Positions 35,173-48,840 are shown, numbered from the stretch's first letter. The stretch: 64,000 bases of DNA from Mya arenaria (GCF_026914265.1 NC_069133.1:4687566-4751565); one strand, 5' to 3'. Made by a program: numbers and translations. Notes: generated by a model from the letters alone, not told the origin.

Positions 35173-35956
35173 TCAAACACTTGTTAATTCGCCCTACATT
35201 GCTATCACATATTATTTAATTGTTGTCCGAAGAGCAGGCGGTCTTACTCGTTGAACTTGTCGATTCACATTACTATTCTGATTAATATAAACTGTTCGTG
35301 CTTAAAACAATTCATGTATTGCTCTTCGAAGAATTACCTTACTCCTTACTTGAATTGCTCGTATAACCAGTTGTTTCCCAGTACGAATCCTGTACTAAAC
35401 AAGAATGAAGTTGGAAATTGTCCTGGTATTGTTTCTCTTTTTGGTATAGTATATTGACTTATTAAACCATTGAATCATACGCTCTAGTTTCAATGTGTGC
35501 TTTATCCAAGAAGTTGAGGGTAATTATTTTCTGCCATATTTTCGGACACCACCTAACTGATCATTGTAGGGTTTCCCTGATAAATGGACCGTAATTTTAT
35601 CCCGATGCAATCTTGACTGCAATAAAGAAAAAGGAATTCAATTCATTATAATCAAAAAATGTTTTTAACGAATAGCATATATATAATGTAAAGTATCAGA
35701 AATGGGTTATCAAAAACGAAATTGTTTATGTAGAATTATAGGAAAAGTTATGAAAGCAAAGTGCTCTAGAACCAGTACATGTTTACCTTCATTCCGCTTG
35801 ATCAAATGTTTACACAAATAAAATGCAATTTATTGAAGTTTTTTTTCAGATGAAGGTCGAGAAAAATGAAGGTAATCACCGAGTATGGCATACGCATTGT
35901 ACTATACAATCAAATATGTGATTGGCGTTATGGTGCAATACTATAATGAATAACTA

Positions 35957-36172
35957 ATGCGCCTTCTATTGGAGACGATAATTCTTTGTTTCGTGGAATT
36001 CAAGAAAGAACTTATTACTGAGTTTTATGTTCAGGGTATGGACAGCAATCGTACTTTATACTATATATACTTCATAACAACCTTATATGTGTTGTGTTTC
36101 ACATGCATCGCGACTTACGTTTTACACGACGAAAATGAACAAGTCTCCCACAGAGACTTGATAATCGGTTAA
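35957..36172 (+). CDS. Possible small membrane protein, copy B (71 aa)
   Basis: Counterpart of 2279-2494, with the same start, stop and length and a central hydrophobic stretch. It lies about 0.8 kb from the receptor start, divergently oriented. No ribosome-level or splice evidence is available. The ratio of residue-changing to silent differences between the copies does not suggest strong constraint, so treat it as a candidate only. Confidence 0.2.
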   Translation: MRLLLETIILCFVEFKKELITEFYVQGMDSNRTLYYIYFITTLYVLCFTCIATYVLHDENEQVSHRDLIIG

Positions 36173-37213
36173 GAGCTTATAATACTCACATCGCGTCAAT
36201 AATGTACCTGCTCAAAAGTTATATTTCAGGAATATTTATTCAGTACAGCTAAACTTTATAAATAAAACCCAGATATATCAAAATCAAAACATCAACTTTA
36301 TCAATTGAATATTGAAATAAATACAAACAAAAATGTATTTTTGGCATAGTTGTTTCTTTGGTAAGTATAAATATGTATATAAAAAACTACCAAAAGAAGT
36401 CCAGTAGTCGGACGTTGAAACATAACACGCATATTGTATGCCTTTTACACGTATTTAAGAGGACACCAAATGCTAACACACATGGCCACAACACCTACAT
36501 TACTCACTTGTTAATTGTACTTGTTAAACAGCCTAGTCATAGTAGCTAATTCAGCTTTTGTAAAGACTTCGATAGAAATGAGGTGTTAAATCATAGAAAT
36601 TTATGCTGTTTCAAACAAATGGACTGCAGATCACTTAAATACAAAGTGTTAAAAAGCAGTATTTTCAATGAAAAAAGGGCTAGGACAATGCTATGAAGGA
36701 AATATCTTTTCACCTTTTATTAGTTAAAATTTGTCTGCATGATGCGTTTCGTTATCTATGCAAGGCTTAACATTAAAACAAAGTTAATTGGCACATTCAG
36801 TGACTGCGGAAAGACGATTTATATAAACATAATGGCCATTTTCACATATGTTAATACATTTGGCGTCATTAGGCTGCCCATTTGTATAATAAATAAACAA
36901 GCGTTGTTGTGAAGATTCTTTGGTATAACAGTGTTCGATTAAACTAATGCGTCATATATTTTCTGCGCGGAAGATATTTTTTGCGTCAGTACATACGTTT
37001 GCATGTTGTTATTTGTTATGTCAAACGACTGACATTTAATTGATATTAAATGCATTAAAAGCAGAATGCTTCTTTTATCTTTCAATGGATGTAATAGTTT
37101 GGTGTTCGCCCTTTCTTAAGCCAATCAATCGAATGTGTCTTTAACATCACAAATGTAATGTTATGATCATGCTAACTAGGTCAAGTCCCCTAGAGGCGAG
37201 TTTCAGTGAACTG

Positions 37214-37470
37214 TTAATTTACTGACCGTTCCAAGGCGGTAATCCAATCATTTAACGGTAAAGCAATTTCGAGATGGGTATTATTTGTTTGTGGTGTTTG
37301 TATTTGTTGTTTAAACTTGTTTTTGGTATGTGTACTTGTATATGTGTTGTTAATATGTTAATGTTTATAGTTCATTGTCGTTTGGACCCTTGCCTTGTGC
37401 CGCTAAACACGGTGGGTGTTGTTTTTTTTTTAATTTCGACTTCTGGGCTAGTCCCTGTATTCATATTAAT
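37214..37470 (+). repeat. TTACTGACCG-family repeat unit (copy B)
   Basis: Same unit as 3510-3790, with the TTTACTGACCGTTCCAAGGC opening better preserved. It differs by a longer T-run near 37425. Confidence 0.55.
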
Positions 37471-40227
37471 TACGCTTCTATCCCGTATTTAAGCAATCAA
37501 TTCAAAGTCCGAATTAGTAAAGGCTTTATAATTTTCAAATGTGTAATTGGTTTGCAGACAAAATAATGATGGTATTTTGGATCAGTGAATTAAAAATGAA
37601 CGTCTTGTGTTTCATGAACAATATAAAGCAATATAAATTGTATTTAAATATGGTGCCATGAATTGATATGCAAGTCCTTACGTTACGGAGAATAACCGAT
37701 AATGCAAACATTTTTGTTTGTATCTGATTAGTATTCCAGACTGAATAGAAATCAAATTTGTTTTCCTACCTTTGATTAACAATGAACACAATTGATGTGT
37801 ATGTTGATACTATTAAAAAGGAAATATAGTAAGTATAAAACATAATAATTTGTCTGTTGTACGGATATAGTTTTAGTGTTTTTAAAATAAATCAAATATT
37901 AAATTCTGAATAAATACATACCTTGCCAATATTCCCTTTTTGTATCCAAATTTTTTAAACATTTCTTTCTAACCGCAAGCGAATGCTTCTTAACAATATA
38001 TTACAATTTTCGCTGCTACAATATCCTAAGGTACTTCCCCGGCATATAATTAAAGCTCATTTATCAAAGGTGTCCTTGATTCCACACAATTAACTTGCTT
38101 CATACGCCGCCCCTGATATTTACAAACACCAATATTGCAATCCCAACATTTAGTAAATTGTGAGAAAATCATGTCTTATTCTATCCGTTTATCGTATATT
38201 GGCTTTATCCCACAGCAAGCGGACTGTAGCTGACTGTTTTGGATACTTTTGGTGAAAGATTGAAGAGTGCTTTCCATGTATGGCAGCTCCTGCAGGGCTT
38301 ACATACAACTTTTTTAGATAGTTTGGAGGATAGTTAACGTCGAATAAGTAGTTCGTGGATTTATCTTTGGATCCGAGAATTTATAGAATAGAATTGCCTT
38401 TAACTTTCTAGTTTCAAGTCACTGAAAGATCATGCATGCAATTTCATTGCTATTTCTGCAACGTAATACCCCTTTAATTCACTAAGCCTAATTAGCCTGT
38501 AGTTCAAAATAAACATTTTTGGGATTGAAATTCCCATTCAGTGTCAAATCAAATTAGTGACTCTGTGTTGTTTCCACATTGTATTTGATTATTTCATGAA
38601 ATGTTCCAAAGGACAGAGCAAAGTATAGATGAACTTCAGATACGCAACGCCAAGATGAAATCATCACATGCAAATAAATATAGTCAGGAAAGCAACACTG
38701 TTGATTCTACGAACGCCCGATACCAACAGACACTTTAAAGTATTATCTCATTATTGTTTCTCTGGGTAGATGCATTATATACGCTGTTATCTGCTGTGAA
38801 TGCCAAATTGATTAAAGACGGGACGACATAGCTTCTGAACAACTGATCCGAAGTGTATTTCATTATCACAGTAGGTTCATTATTAAGGAATTCTTTGTCC
38901 AATGCGGCATTCGCTGGGACTGCAATTGATTTACGTCTCTCTCTGCAGTTGTATTGCATTACTAGTTAATTGACACTATTGATGGAATGTCCTCAAATTT
39001 CACACAAAAGGTGTTTTACCTTGTTTTACATTTTATTGAACAACTACTTAGTTATATACTTCATCTTTTTTGAACAACTTTCAAAGTATATTTTCAAGTA
39101 AGAAAATAGATGAAAATGTGCTTTTAAACAAAATGTTTTATAAAAGTCTTCACTAAGCAAGCCAATACTCGATTCCAATCAGTACTTATGTGTTATAACG
39201 TGATATGTGCCAGACGTGATCCATAGCTGCGTTGTTTGGAGCTAGTTTCACAACGCAAAACCAAAGCCTAATTGTACGAAAGAGGATTGTTAAACCTGAC
39301 TAGAATGCGTTGTTATTTTGTATGCGTTACCTTCTTCTACAACAACTATATGTGAATGACTGGAAGTATAGGTCGGGGATGGTGATTTCTTTAATAAATT
39401 TAAATACATAATAGAACATTTAATTAGCATTTAATCGCTAAGCTTTCAGATTCACTGAACAATAATTCCACCCATGACCACAACACCATCGGCACAAACC
39501 GAACGGAACGTTTATGGCATCCACGGCATGATTCAATAGTGTTCATATTGTTTACAGATGCTTCTAGTGGCTATTGGTTATTTCAAATTAAAGTGAACTG
39601 TTTGGATAATAGTTAATGAAAACTACATGTATATGAAAAAGCTCACTATGCTAATATATTACCAATATATTTAAGGATGTTAACCAAACATGCAATAAAA
39701 GATGATCAAAGACAAACAAATATCTTGAGCGTGTATATGCATATAACTTCAGACCCACATAACTCTGCCTACAATAAATGGTAGCAGTATTTTAAGCCAA
39801 GCTATGGCCAGTGATATATTTACATTGCACAGTGATATAGACCTAACACATACAAACGGATGGCATAAAACGTAAATTTCGTAATCAGTTACGTCTGATC
39901 ACTACATCGGCACGTTCCGTGAAAATGTAAGAAGGAATTACTGGTAGGGGACCCGGTCTTTGTGTGTTGAATATGAACAAAAGAAACAAAAATGAAAACA
40001 ATTCAATCTTTAAGCAGATGCTTGTAATAATCGGATATTCCGTTCGTACTTATTTCCAAGAAAACTTATTGAAGTATGATTTGTATGCACTATTCTTGCA
40101 TACGGTATATATTGAATATAAGTTGAATGTTACTCGGTCGCGTTAATATTTACATACGAAATGTAAATTTAAGCTATACAATGCTATATTTTAAGCAAGA
40201 AATAAATATCATGGTCTGTTCATTGGA

Positions 40228-40870
40228 AATAGGATCCAGTGCATACATAAATGATACTAATGACCAATGCATCATTGACATTACCATACAATCAATCTAA
40301 AGTTTGTTTTATTCCGTATGATTTCCTAGAGTTTGCAACACCTCTTTTTTGTTTGCGAATTGAAACGGGAACCAATCTATTTACATACAATATACAAGCT
40401 GAAATATTCTTTATTTAGAGTCGGTTTAATGATAACGAAACAAAAAAAGCGTTTGAGCGTTTTTTTAGAAAATTTTCGAAATCGAAATTGCTGCTTGCTG
40501 TCAATGTTCAGACGACAAACAATGTAAATACAAATTAGTTTTCCTGACCTTCTGAAAATAAAAAAATAAATAAAAAAAAATAATAAAAAAGACCAGACAG
40601 TGAAGGTAATGAAGGTGTGTGAGGTCATAGTTTTAGCTAATCGGCTATTTCCCGGTATATATTCCTTTTTGCCAGTTAATATCAGAGCATATTTAAGTGC
40701 TCACTAGTCGTTAATTATGGCTCGTGCATCACTTCCAATACCATTAAAAGTAGAAAGGCTCGTGCATCACCGCCAATACCATAAAAAGAAGTATGGCTCA
40801 TGCAGCACTGCCAATACAGTACATTTCAATAATTGACGGTGCATCAAGGCATACCATAAAATATATTATT
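40228..40870 (+). repeat. Minisatellite-like units in copy B
   Basis: A unit of about 35-40 bp with core TGCATCACTGCCAATACCAT recurs at 40250-40290, 40720-40750, 40765-40795, 40800-40830 and near 40845. The same core is found in copy A (6480-6520, 8860-8960) and copy C (44660-44860, 45815-45910). The unit number differs between duplicated copies. Confidence 0.6.
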
Positions 40871-41681
40871 ATATGGCCTATCAATAGACCGTCCATGATT
40901 CGTCCAGACTGCGATTGATGGCGCGAAATGTATAACACATTCACTTTCGTTTTCTCATAATCCTAATATAAATATAGATTATTATTCTATTATAACTTCC
41001 GTTTTGTTGTTTCCGGTTCGGGTCTTTGTTTTGTCTTCATATTCTAATTGGTTTGAGTTAATTTAAAGTTTTTTTTTATTCCACATACCACAAACACAAG
41101 TCACGATTGCGTTTAAATTTCATGCGATTATATATCTATTACATGAAAGGTATATTTAATATATCGTTCGCAAGCCCCGTTTATTATTTAATCATGTTCA
41201 TAATAACATGTCTTTCACATTGATCTTTACAATTATTATCCATTATTTGATCAGTAAATCATGTAAGAAAAGGAGTGTTTTGTTTAAGTATTCAAATCAG
41301 TGCTGTGATTTTTTGATTTTTTTTTTGTCGCGTGCTATTGAGCAAAATATATCCGAGTGAATAACCGACGTCATTTTGTTGTTTGAGCGTCTTTCAGCGA
41401 TTAAGTTGATTTTAAATTTTGAGATTGCCTCTCCTTTCCCTCTCGAATTAATTTATTGTTATTGGTTGAATTCCATTTGATACATTGGCGTTTCATTCCA
41501 AATATCTCTCAGGAACTTTAACATAATGAAGAGCAACAACTTTATAATAATACAGAGTTAACTGAGAAGAATAGAAGGCTAATGTAAACTATGTAATTCT
41601 TAAAAGGCACTTAACTAATGGTTGGTGTCCTACGAAGATTATATGGCATGCCAACGTTCCTTTGATATGAAGGTCATGTCT

Positions 41682-42056
41682 TTATTCTAGGTAACCATGT
41701 TCAGTGACTGTATCATGAGAAGCCTCCAATGATATATTTTTTCTGCACATAATACAGGCTACTGGTTTGTGGTTAACATCAGCATATATTGCGTCAGAAG
41801 CAAGACATGACAACAACTTTAAAGTTTCATTTTCTCTTCTGTCGTTATTCCTTTGATTTAAGCGTTTAAATATATCGCTTGACCACGTTTGATGTATTAT
41901 TGCCATAGTTAATCCATTGCATTGTGTACCGACGTTTCTTGAAGTTTGCAAATATATATTGGGATCAATATTGTCTATATCAAATAATGACTCTTCTGAA
42001 AACCCATTTGAGGATAAAAGGGTGATATAAGGTGCGCACCGAAACATTTGAGACAA
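41682..42056 (-). CDS. 124-codon open frame with a zinc-finger-like end
   Basis: An uninterrupted frame close to the B/C junction. Near its end it reads CIMCRKNISLEASHDTVTEH, a C-x2-C-x11-H-x6-H arrangement that could bind zinc, like the BED- or U1-type fingers of transposases and their host derivatives. The counterpart in copy A (about 12056-12390) has a stop after MFRCALYSTLLSSNGF and a deletion of about 30 bases, so it is broken there. No catalytic domain is attached and the upstream part is not recognised. It could be a remnant of a DNA transposon or host gene exon, or chance. Confidence 0.3.
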   Translation of the reverse strand: MSQMFRCAPYITLLSSNGFSEESLFDIDNIDPNIYLQTSRNVGTQCNGLTMAIIHQTWSSDIFKRLNQRNNDRRENETLKLLSCLASDAIYADVNHKPVACIMCRKNISLEASHDTVTEHGYLE

Positions 42057-44629
42057 AATAGTATTTCAGATTTTTCAGTTTGTCTGTTGTACGGTTATAG
42101 TTTTAGTGTTTTTAAAATAAATCAAATATTAAATTCTGAATAAAAACATACCATGCCGATAGTCCCTTTTCGTATCCAAAACTCATGAACATTCTTTTAC
42201 GACCGCAAGCGAATGCTTCTTAACAATATATTACAATTTTCACTGCCACAATATCCTAAGGTACTTCCCCGGCATATAATTAAAGCTCATTTATCAAACG
42301 TTACTTCGATTCCACACAATTAACTTGGTTCATACGCCGCCCCTCATATTTACAAACACCAATATTGCAAACCCAACATTCATTATTGTGAGAGCTACAG
42401 AAAATCAGGTCTTATTCAATCCGTGTATCGTATATTGGCTTTATCGCACAGCTAGTGAACAGTAGCAGCCTGTTTTGGATAATCCTGGTGAAAGAATGAA
42501 GAGTGCTTCTCATGTAAGACAGCTCCTGCAGGGCTTACATCAAACCTTTCCAGATACTTTGGAGGATATTTAACGTTGTATAAGAAGATTTCGTGGATTT
42601 ATCCATTGATCTGAGAAATTATAGAATAAATTTGTATTTTACTCTCTCTATCCATATAACTTATTAAAACAGCTCATAAACATATTCGAGAACAGAAAAT
42701 CAGGTCGAGATTCCTTACCATTGTATCCCTTCTAGTTTTAAGTCACTGAAAAATCATGCATGCAATTTCATAGTTAATTGTGCAACGTAAAACCCCTTTA
42801 ACCTATCCAGCTTAATTAGCCTGTAGTTCAGAATAGTTATTACTGCCAAAACTATTGCAGTGACCACATTGATGGTATAGGGCAGCCACAGTATAAAAAT
42901 TGTTTCAACAAGAATAAATAAAGGGAATGAAATTATATGCCCATTGAGTGTCAAATTAAATTTGTGACTCTGTGTTATTTTATGTTGGTAATTTATAATT
43001 TAATGAAAGGTTCCACAGAATATATCAACGTATAGATAAACTTCAAATACGCAACGCCAAGATGAAAACATCACATGGAAATAAATATAGTCAGGGGAGC
43101 AACATTGTTGATTCTTCGAAGGCCCGATACACACATACAATTAAATGTATTATCTCATGAGGAATATTTTTTTCGCTCGGTAGATACATTATGTAAGCTG
43201 TTATCTGCTGTGAATGCCAATGTGATTAAAGACGGGACGACATGGCTTCAAAAAGCTGATCAAAAAAGTATTTCATTATCACAGTAGGTTCATTATTAAG
43301 GAATTATTTGTCCAATGTGGCATTCGGTGGGACTGCAATTGATTAACGTCCCTCACTGCAGTTGTATTGCATTACTAGTTAATTGACACTATTGATAAAA
43401 TGTCCTAAAATTGCACACAAAAGTTTTTGTTTACCTTGTACGTTTTTTTGAACAACTACGTAGTTATATATTTCATCTAAGACACCATACTAATTGCAAC
43501 CACATTGTTTCCTTTTTGAACAACTTTCAAAGTATATTTTTAAGTAAGAAAAGAAATGAAAATGTGCTTTTAAACAAAATGTATAATGAAAAGGCTTCAC
43601 TAAGCAAGCCAATACCAGATTCCAATCAGTCTGTATAACACGCCAGACGTGATCCATAGCTGAGGTTTTTGGATTCAGTTTCACAACGCAAAACCTCCGC
43701 CTTTTTAAACGTAAGAGGATTGTTGGGCATGAGAAGCATGCGTTGTTATTCTGTACGTGCTACCTTCTACTTCCACAGCCATTTGGAGAAGTATGGGTCG
43801 GGGAGGGTAATTTCTTTCATTAATGTAAAGACATAATAGAACATATGATTATCATTCAATCGAGAACGAAACACTTTCAGTTCCCCTAGCAAAGATTGCC
43901 ACCTATGACCACAACATCCTCGACACTAACACTTTCCGATCGGAACGTGTTTCGCCTCCGCGGCATGATTCAATAATGTTAATGTTGTTTACTGTTGTTT
44001 TTTCTAATGGCTAATGATTATTTCAAATTGAAGTGAACTGTTTAGTCAATTGTATAATGAAAACTATAAGAAAAAGCTCACTATGGTAATATATTACCAA
44101 CATATTTAGAAATTTTAACCAAACATGCAATAAAAAATGATAAAAGACAAACAAGTATTTGGAGCGGGTTTGCGCATATAACTTCAGACCCACAGGAACT
44201 CTGCCTTCCCAGTATTTTAATCCAAGCTATGGCCAGTGATATATTTTCATTGCCCAGTGATATAGACCTAACACATACAAACGGATGACATAACACGTAA
44301 ATATCGTAATCAATAAACGTTGGGATCACTACAATGGCACTTTCACGTGAAAACGTGAGAAGAAATTACTGGTGAGTGACCCAGTATTTGTGTGTTGAAT
44401 ATGAAGAAAATGAAACACAAATGAAAACAATCCAATCTTTAAGTAGTTGTTTGTATTAATCGGATATTCCTTTCGTACTTATTTCCAAGAATAAATATTG
44501 AAGTATGATTTGTATACAATATTCTTGCATACGGTATATATTGTATATACGTTGAATGTTACTCGGGCGCTATACAGTGCTATCCTTCGGGAAGAGTGAT
44601 TATATCCAGGTCTGTTCATTGGAAATAGG

Positions 44630-44860
44630 GCTTAGTGAATCTTTGGCAAAACCATAAAGGAAAATAATGATCAATGCCTCACTGCCAATACCATAAAAAG
44701 TGTTTTGGGTCATGCAACTCTGTCAATAGAATAACATAACTATGGCTTTTACATCACTTCCACTATAATAAAATGTAGTATGGTTCGTGCAGCACTGCCA
44801 AGTCAATAACTTCCTATAATGGACGCTGCATCACTGCAAACACCATAACATACTTTATAA
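44630..44860 (+). repeat. Minisatellite-like units in copy C
   Basis: Several units with cores such as CACTGCCAATACCATAAAA separated by about 40-50 bp. They correspond to the units at 6480 and 40720. Further units lie at 45815-45910. Confidence 0.55.
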
Positions 44861-46007
44861 TGTGACCTATTATTAGACATTCCATCATTGTTCCAGCCAG
44901 CTATCGACAACCCAAAATGTATATAGCATTCACTTGCCTTTTCGCAAACTTCTGATACGTATGGAATGGTAATCTATTAATAAATTTCATGTGCTGTTCC
45001 GGTTTAGGTTTTAGTTTTATCTTCATATTCTTATTGGTTTGCGAAACAAACCGGAGGCAATAAATCTAAAGTTTGTTTTATTGCGTATTATTTCCTAGGG
45101 TTTGCAACACCACTATTTTGTTCGCGAATTGAAACGAGAACCAATCTATTACATGCAAGATACAACCTAAATATACTTTATTTAGAGCCTGGTTAATGAT
45201 AAGAAAACAACAAACAACTCAATGAGCGATTTTTAAACATTTTCCGAAATTAAAATAGCTGCTTGCTTGCTAATTAGTTTTTTTTTTCTTTATTATTAAG
45301 TTACTTTGATAAGATGTACCATTTACGTTTTTACTTTATCTGGATTGTTGGGTTAAGAGTCGGGTTTTGCACACAACAAATTAAACCCCAGGACATTTAC
45401 ATTTTACTGACCATTCAAAGGCAGCATCTAACAATCCTTGATAAATATTGCTAGTGCTTTTATATATAATATATGTAATGTGTTGTTTGTGGGGTTAAGG
45501 GCTCTTGTTCTTTATTTCTGGTTTGTGATTGTTTGTTTTGTGTTCTATGTCTTTGACTTTGACCCTTTGCCATTAAACGGGTGTTTAAACTTTCGGCTAC
45601 TGGACTTGTTTTTGTAGTTTTTCATCAAAATGTTTTCAGTGAATTGAAACGGGAACCAATCTATTGATATTAGAAAAATAAGAGAAGCAGTGAACGCAAG
45701 GAAAGCGCATGAAAACATAGTTTTAGCAAAGGTGCTATTCCTCGGTATATGACTCTTTGCCAGTATCAAGAGCATATTGCAAAGGTCACTAGTCGATATA
45801 TTTTGTGATTATGGCCAACGCATCACTGCTGATACCAAATATCATTAAAATGGCCAGCGCATCATTGATTAAACCATATACTACTATAATCAGTGCATCA
45901 CTGCTAAAGTTATAGATGACTAAATAGCAAAGCTCATACCCGGGCAGTTTAGTTTTAATAGTTATTGTTATTGTTATTATTTGGTTAATGCTTATTTATT
46001 TAAGATC

Positions 46008-46167
46008 AATTGTGACGAAATCTGATAACGTGTACGATCACTCACGAATCCGTTTCTTGGGCAAAAAACAGTACCGTGTCCTTTTTAAGAGGTCATAAGC
46101 AAGTTCCCCTTTTGCAACCTCTTGGGTAAGGGGTTGACATCTTAACCATTATATCACTCTCACCCTG
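46008..46167 (-). mobile_element. tRNA-derived SINE (copy C)
   Basis: Counterpart of the SINE at 9058-9204 and better preserved. On the minus strand it reads GGGTGAGAGTGATATAATGG, TTAAGATGTC, then CCAAGAGGTTGC and GGGGAACTTGC, followed by a body with AAACGGATTCGTGAG. The damaged B box means it is unlikely to be transcribed. Confidence 0.6.
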
Positions 46168-46399
46168 TGATTATTTAAAGGCGTTTGAAATGGAAAAAAA
46201 AATGATTGTATTTCTAAACGATTCCAAATGCTAATATTCATTGTAAATAATATATGATACATGGGTATCACTTGCCCATAGAGATTTTAAGCATACTACC
46301 AGCTGTTAACCAACATTCGGTGGAATAAAAACCATAATCACTATCAAGAAAACACTTGAAATAAATGGCAAAGCTACTTGAGAATTTATTAAATTTGGA

Positions 46400-48430
46400 C
46401 GTATCTAAGACTAGAGACCAGCCTTGTAATTGCAACCTTTTAACTTCCCGCTGTTAAATGATTAAAACCTTGTCGATGGCAATTCGTGATTTCGCTCGTA
46501 AATTGTCTTATCATTGAGTCAAATTTAACGCCATGTCAATTATTCACGAGTAATGTTCAATGAACTTCAAATGAGTTCCATAAATCTAAAAGATAACTTA
46601 TCGACTGTAATGCCCGATGAAACTGTACATTGATAGCTGAAATTTATGAATGTAAGGTTTGCCAATGACCTTAGTTTTCATTCAAGAACTGTTTATAGCG
46701 TATTTTGTTTTAGTTTAGTATTAATTGGTAATAGAAGTTATCGACAAAAGTCGATAATATAAAAGAATTGTCAATAAATTTAACCTTTTAAGTTATTGGT
46801 AATATGACGTCAAGCTAACCAATCAGAGAGCAATATAGAAATACACAATCATCTCATAACCCCTTGCATGGTATACATTATATCACTTCACATCATATTG
46901 AATGCTAATGACTGATTAAAAAACGTCCTCTGTAGATAATGATACATGATCAAACGATATATATATGCAAATGTCTGATTAAGAAACGATCTTCAACGGA
47001 GGATGCGTTCTCTGTATATAATATGTATATACCAAATCTCCAATCAGAGAGCAATACAGGAATACACAATCATGCCATAATCCCTTGCTTGTAATACATT
47101 TAACCCAAACTTATTCAATACTAGTGACTAGGCGAATGCATATACAAATGATTCGTTTGATTATGTATCATCGGTTAAAGTGGTTTTATATTTTTCAAAA
47201 GCAATAGGACCTCAATATAATTAAATATACTGTGAAGGGCACTTGGTAAGATAAAAACAAGTTATTTTCTTTGCTCTGATGGGTCTGTACCCCTTTCTTC
47301 GACATATTACATTCTTCCAATTCATTCAAATTATTATTATTTACTCCTTTTTTGGTAAGTTATTTGAATAAACTTCCGGTTGGAATAGTTTAATATATTA
47401 TTATTGCTTACTGTTGGACAAATTAATTGTACATACTTCCATTTGGACAATTTATTATATTTTCTCCAGTTTGGGCAAGTTATATGAAATAACTTCCAGT
47501 TTGACTAATTATTTGACCTTCTCATTGTTTGGCAATTTATCAGTATTAAAACATTAGTAAGTTATTTTGGACTTACCCTACGCCCATTTGAACGGGCGGA
47601 TCAGTACGCATGCTTATCTAGGCATACTCCCGAATATATATATACCGGCGAGTGCATACATTTTAAAATCAAAAATACAAACTGAAGTAACTATGCTTTT
47701 TTTATTGCTTGAACTGTGTTAAAATTCACTGGATTTACACAAACATGCCAAAGGCGAAATGAGTTAATACGTCGTATGACTTTTAACGCATTAATACATA
47801 GTTTGTCCTCAACATATGTAGAACATTCCCTAAATGTGTGTGTGTGTGTGAGTGTGTGTATTTTTGTCCAGAGCGTTTTATTGTATGTTTTTTTTATCGT
47901 AGGATCTCTGAATTTCATTTGAGTGAAGATGAACAGCTGGAACCATGCAGGTTACCATGGTAGCCAAGACAACAGTCAAGATAACCGCAGATTCTAACTA
48001 TATGTATAATAACTATAAAACACAAACTTGTTTTACATTTATGTTTGTTTTAAGTTATGTAAAATGTCCAGGTTTCTAACATATAGCCAATTGAGGTCAC
48101 TAAAGGTAAAGGTCAATATCATTTTAATGTCGAAATGTAAATCGTGCAATTTTTGTTATTTACAACTAGTTGTTTTAATCATATACAATCTAATGCAATG
48201 TTCCATATAAAAAGCATAGATATATAACATATAACTATTTACAATCATATGAATCAAAATGAGGGCAGCATAGGATTTACTAGTAAGATAAACTAGCCAA
48301 TTACGTACCACCATCTATTTCCAATTTATGTTGTTACTTCTAACTTTTATATTCATGAGCGCTGACATTTTGCTTATAGCTTTGTGATGTGAATGACGTT
48401 GTTGAGAAATAAACTTAATTTAAAATGGAA
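46400..48430. repeat. Intergenic DNA with local degenerate repeats
   Basis: A segment with CCAATCAGAGAGCAATA and AATACACAATCAT occurs at about 46819-46880 and again at about 47040-47100, a tandem duplication with a period near 220 bp. At 47350-47540 a degenerate unit, roughly AACTTCC-GTTTGGA-AAGTTATTTGA, repeats about four times. A GT-rich microsatellite lies at 47835-47860. No gene is supported. Confidence 0.5.
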
Positions 48431-48800
48431 GAAGAACATGGATTAGAACCATAAACGGACACCAGATGGACATAGCATAAAGGTAATGTTAAATTTCGGC
48501 TCTGATCGAAAAACCATCCGGTCATTGGTGAGAGCATCTTAAGCCATCCTACGACCGCTGGTGGAGTTTCTCAAGCTCCGGCAGCAACTTCGTGAGCGAT
48601 TGCAAAAAAATGCATGTAAAAAAAAATGCCGAAAGTGCTTGCGAATGTACATTTGCGCGTTGAATTTGTTTGTTCATTTTGCTTTTCGTGAAGTGACCTT
48701 GTCAAATTGTGTCGATGATATCGAGATTGGTGCACGGTGTCGGCGTAAACAGCCAAATTTAAGTAACTCAAGCGTTTCCTATGTGTCATGGTCATGTGTA

Positions 48801-48840
48801 TATATAAGAGGCCAGCCTCAGATCATCTACCTCAGTTTGT
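48801..48840 (+). promoter_or_regulatory. TATA plus initiator-like core promoter
   Basis: TATATAAG at 48801-48808 is followed 26 bp later by CTCAGTTTG at 48831, a TCAGT-type initiator at the spacing expected for a TATA promoter. Downstream, AACCAAGATGG (ATG at 48994) is a good start context but opens only 14 codons before a stop, unless spliced. No gene is identified. It could be the promoter of a non-coding transcript or a solo LTR fossil. Confidence 0.3.

Larger units (their letters stand above)
33671..42066 (+). repeat. Segmental duplication copy B
   Basis: Matches A 1-6745 and A 11690-12410 in the same orientation. Between them, 41080-41320 holds about 240 bp without a counterpart in A, in place of 4.9 kb of A. 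The receptor gene continues below 33671 but the partner of that part lies outside the window. At 42067 the sequence jumps directly to the equivalent of A 4160, the start of copy C. Confidence 0.9.
42067..46400 (+). repeat. Segmental duplication copy C (partial)
   Basis: Matches A 4160-9460 in order and orientation, starting at TTTGTCTGTTGTACGG (compare 4160 and 37850) and ending just past ATTAAATTTGGACGTATC (compare 9440). It shares the B-specific stretch around TTTGCAACACC (B 40330, C 45105), so C is at least partly closer to B than to A. It also retains the SINE and repeat-cluster region that B lacks, so it cannot be a simple copy of present-day B. It contains no receptor sequence. Confidence 0.85.
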
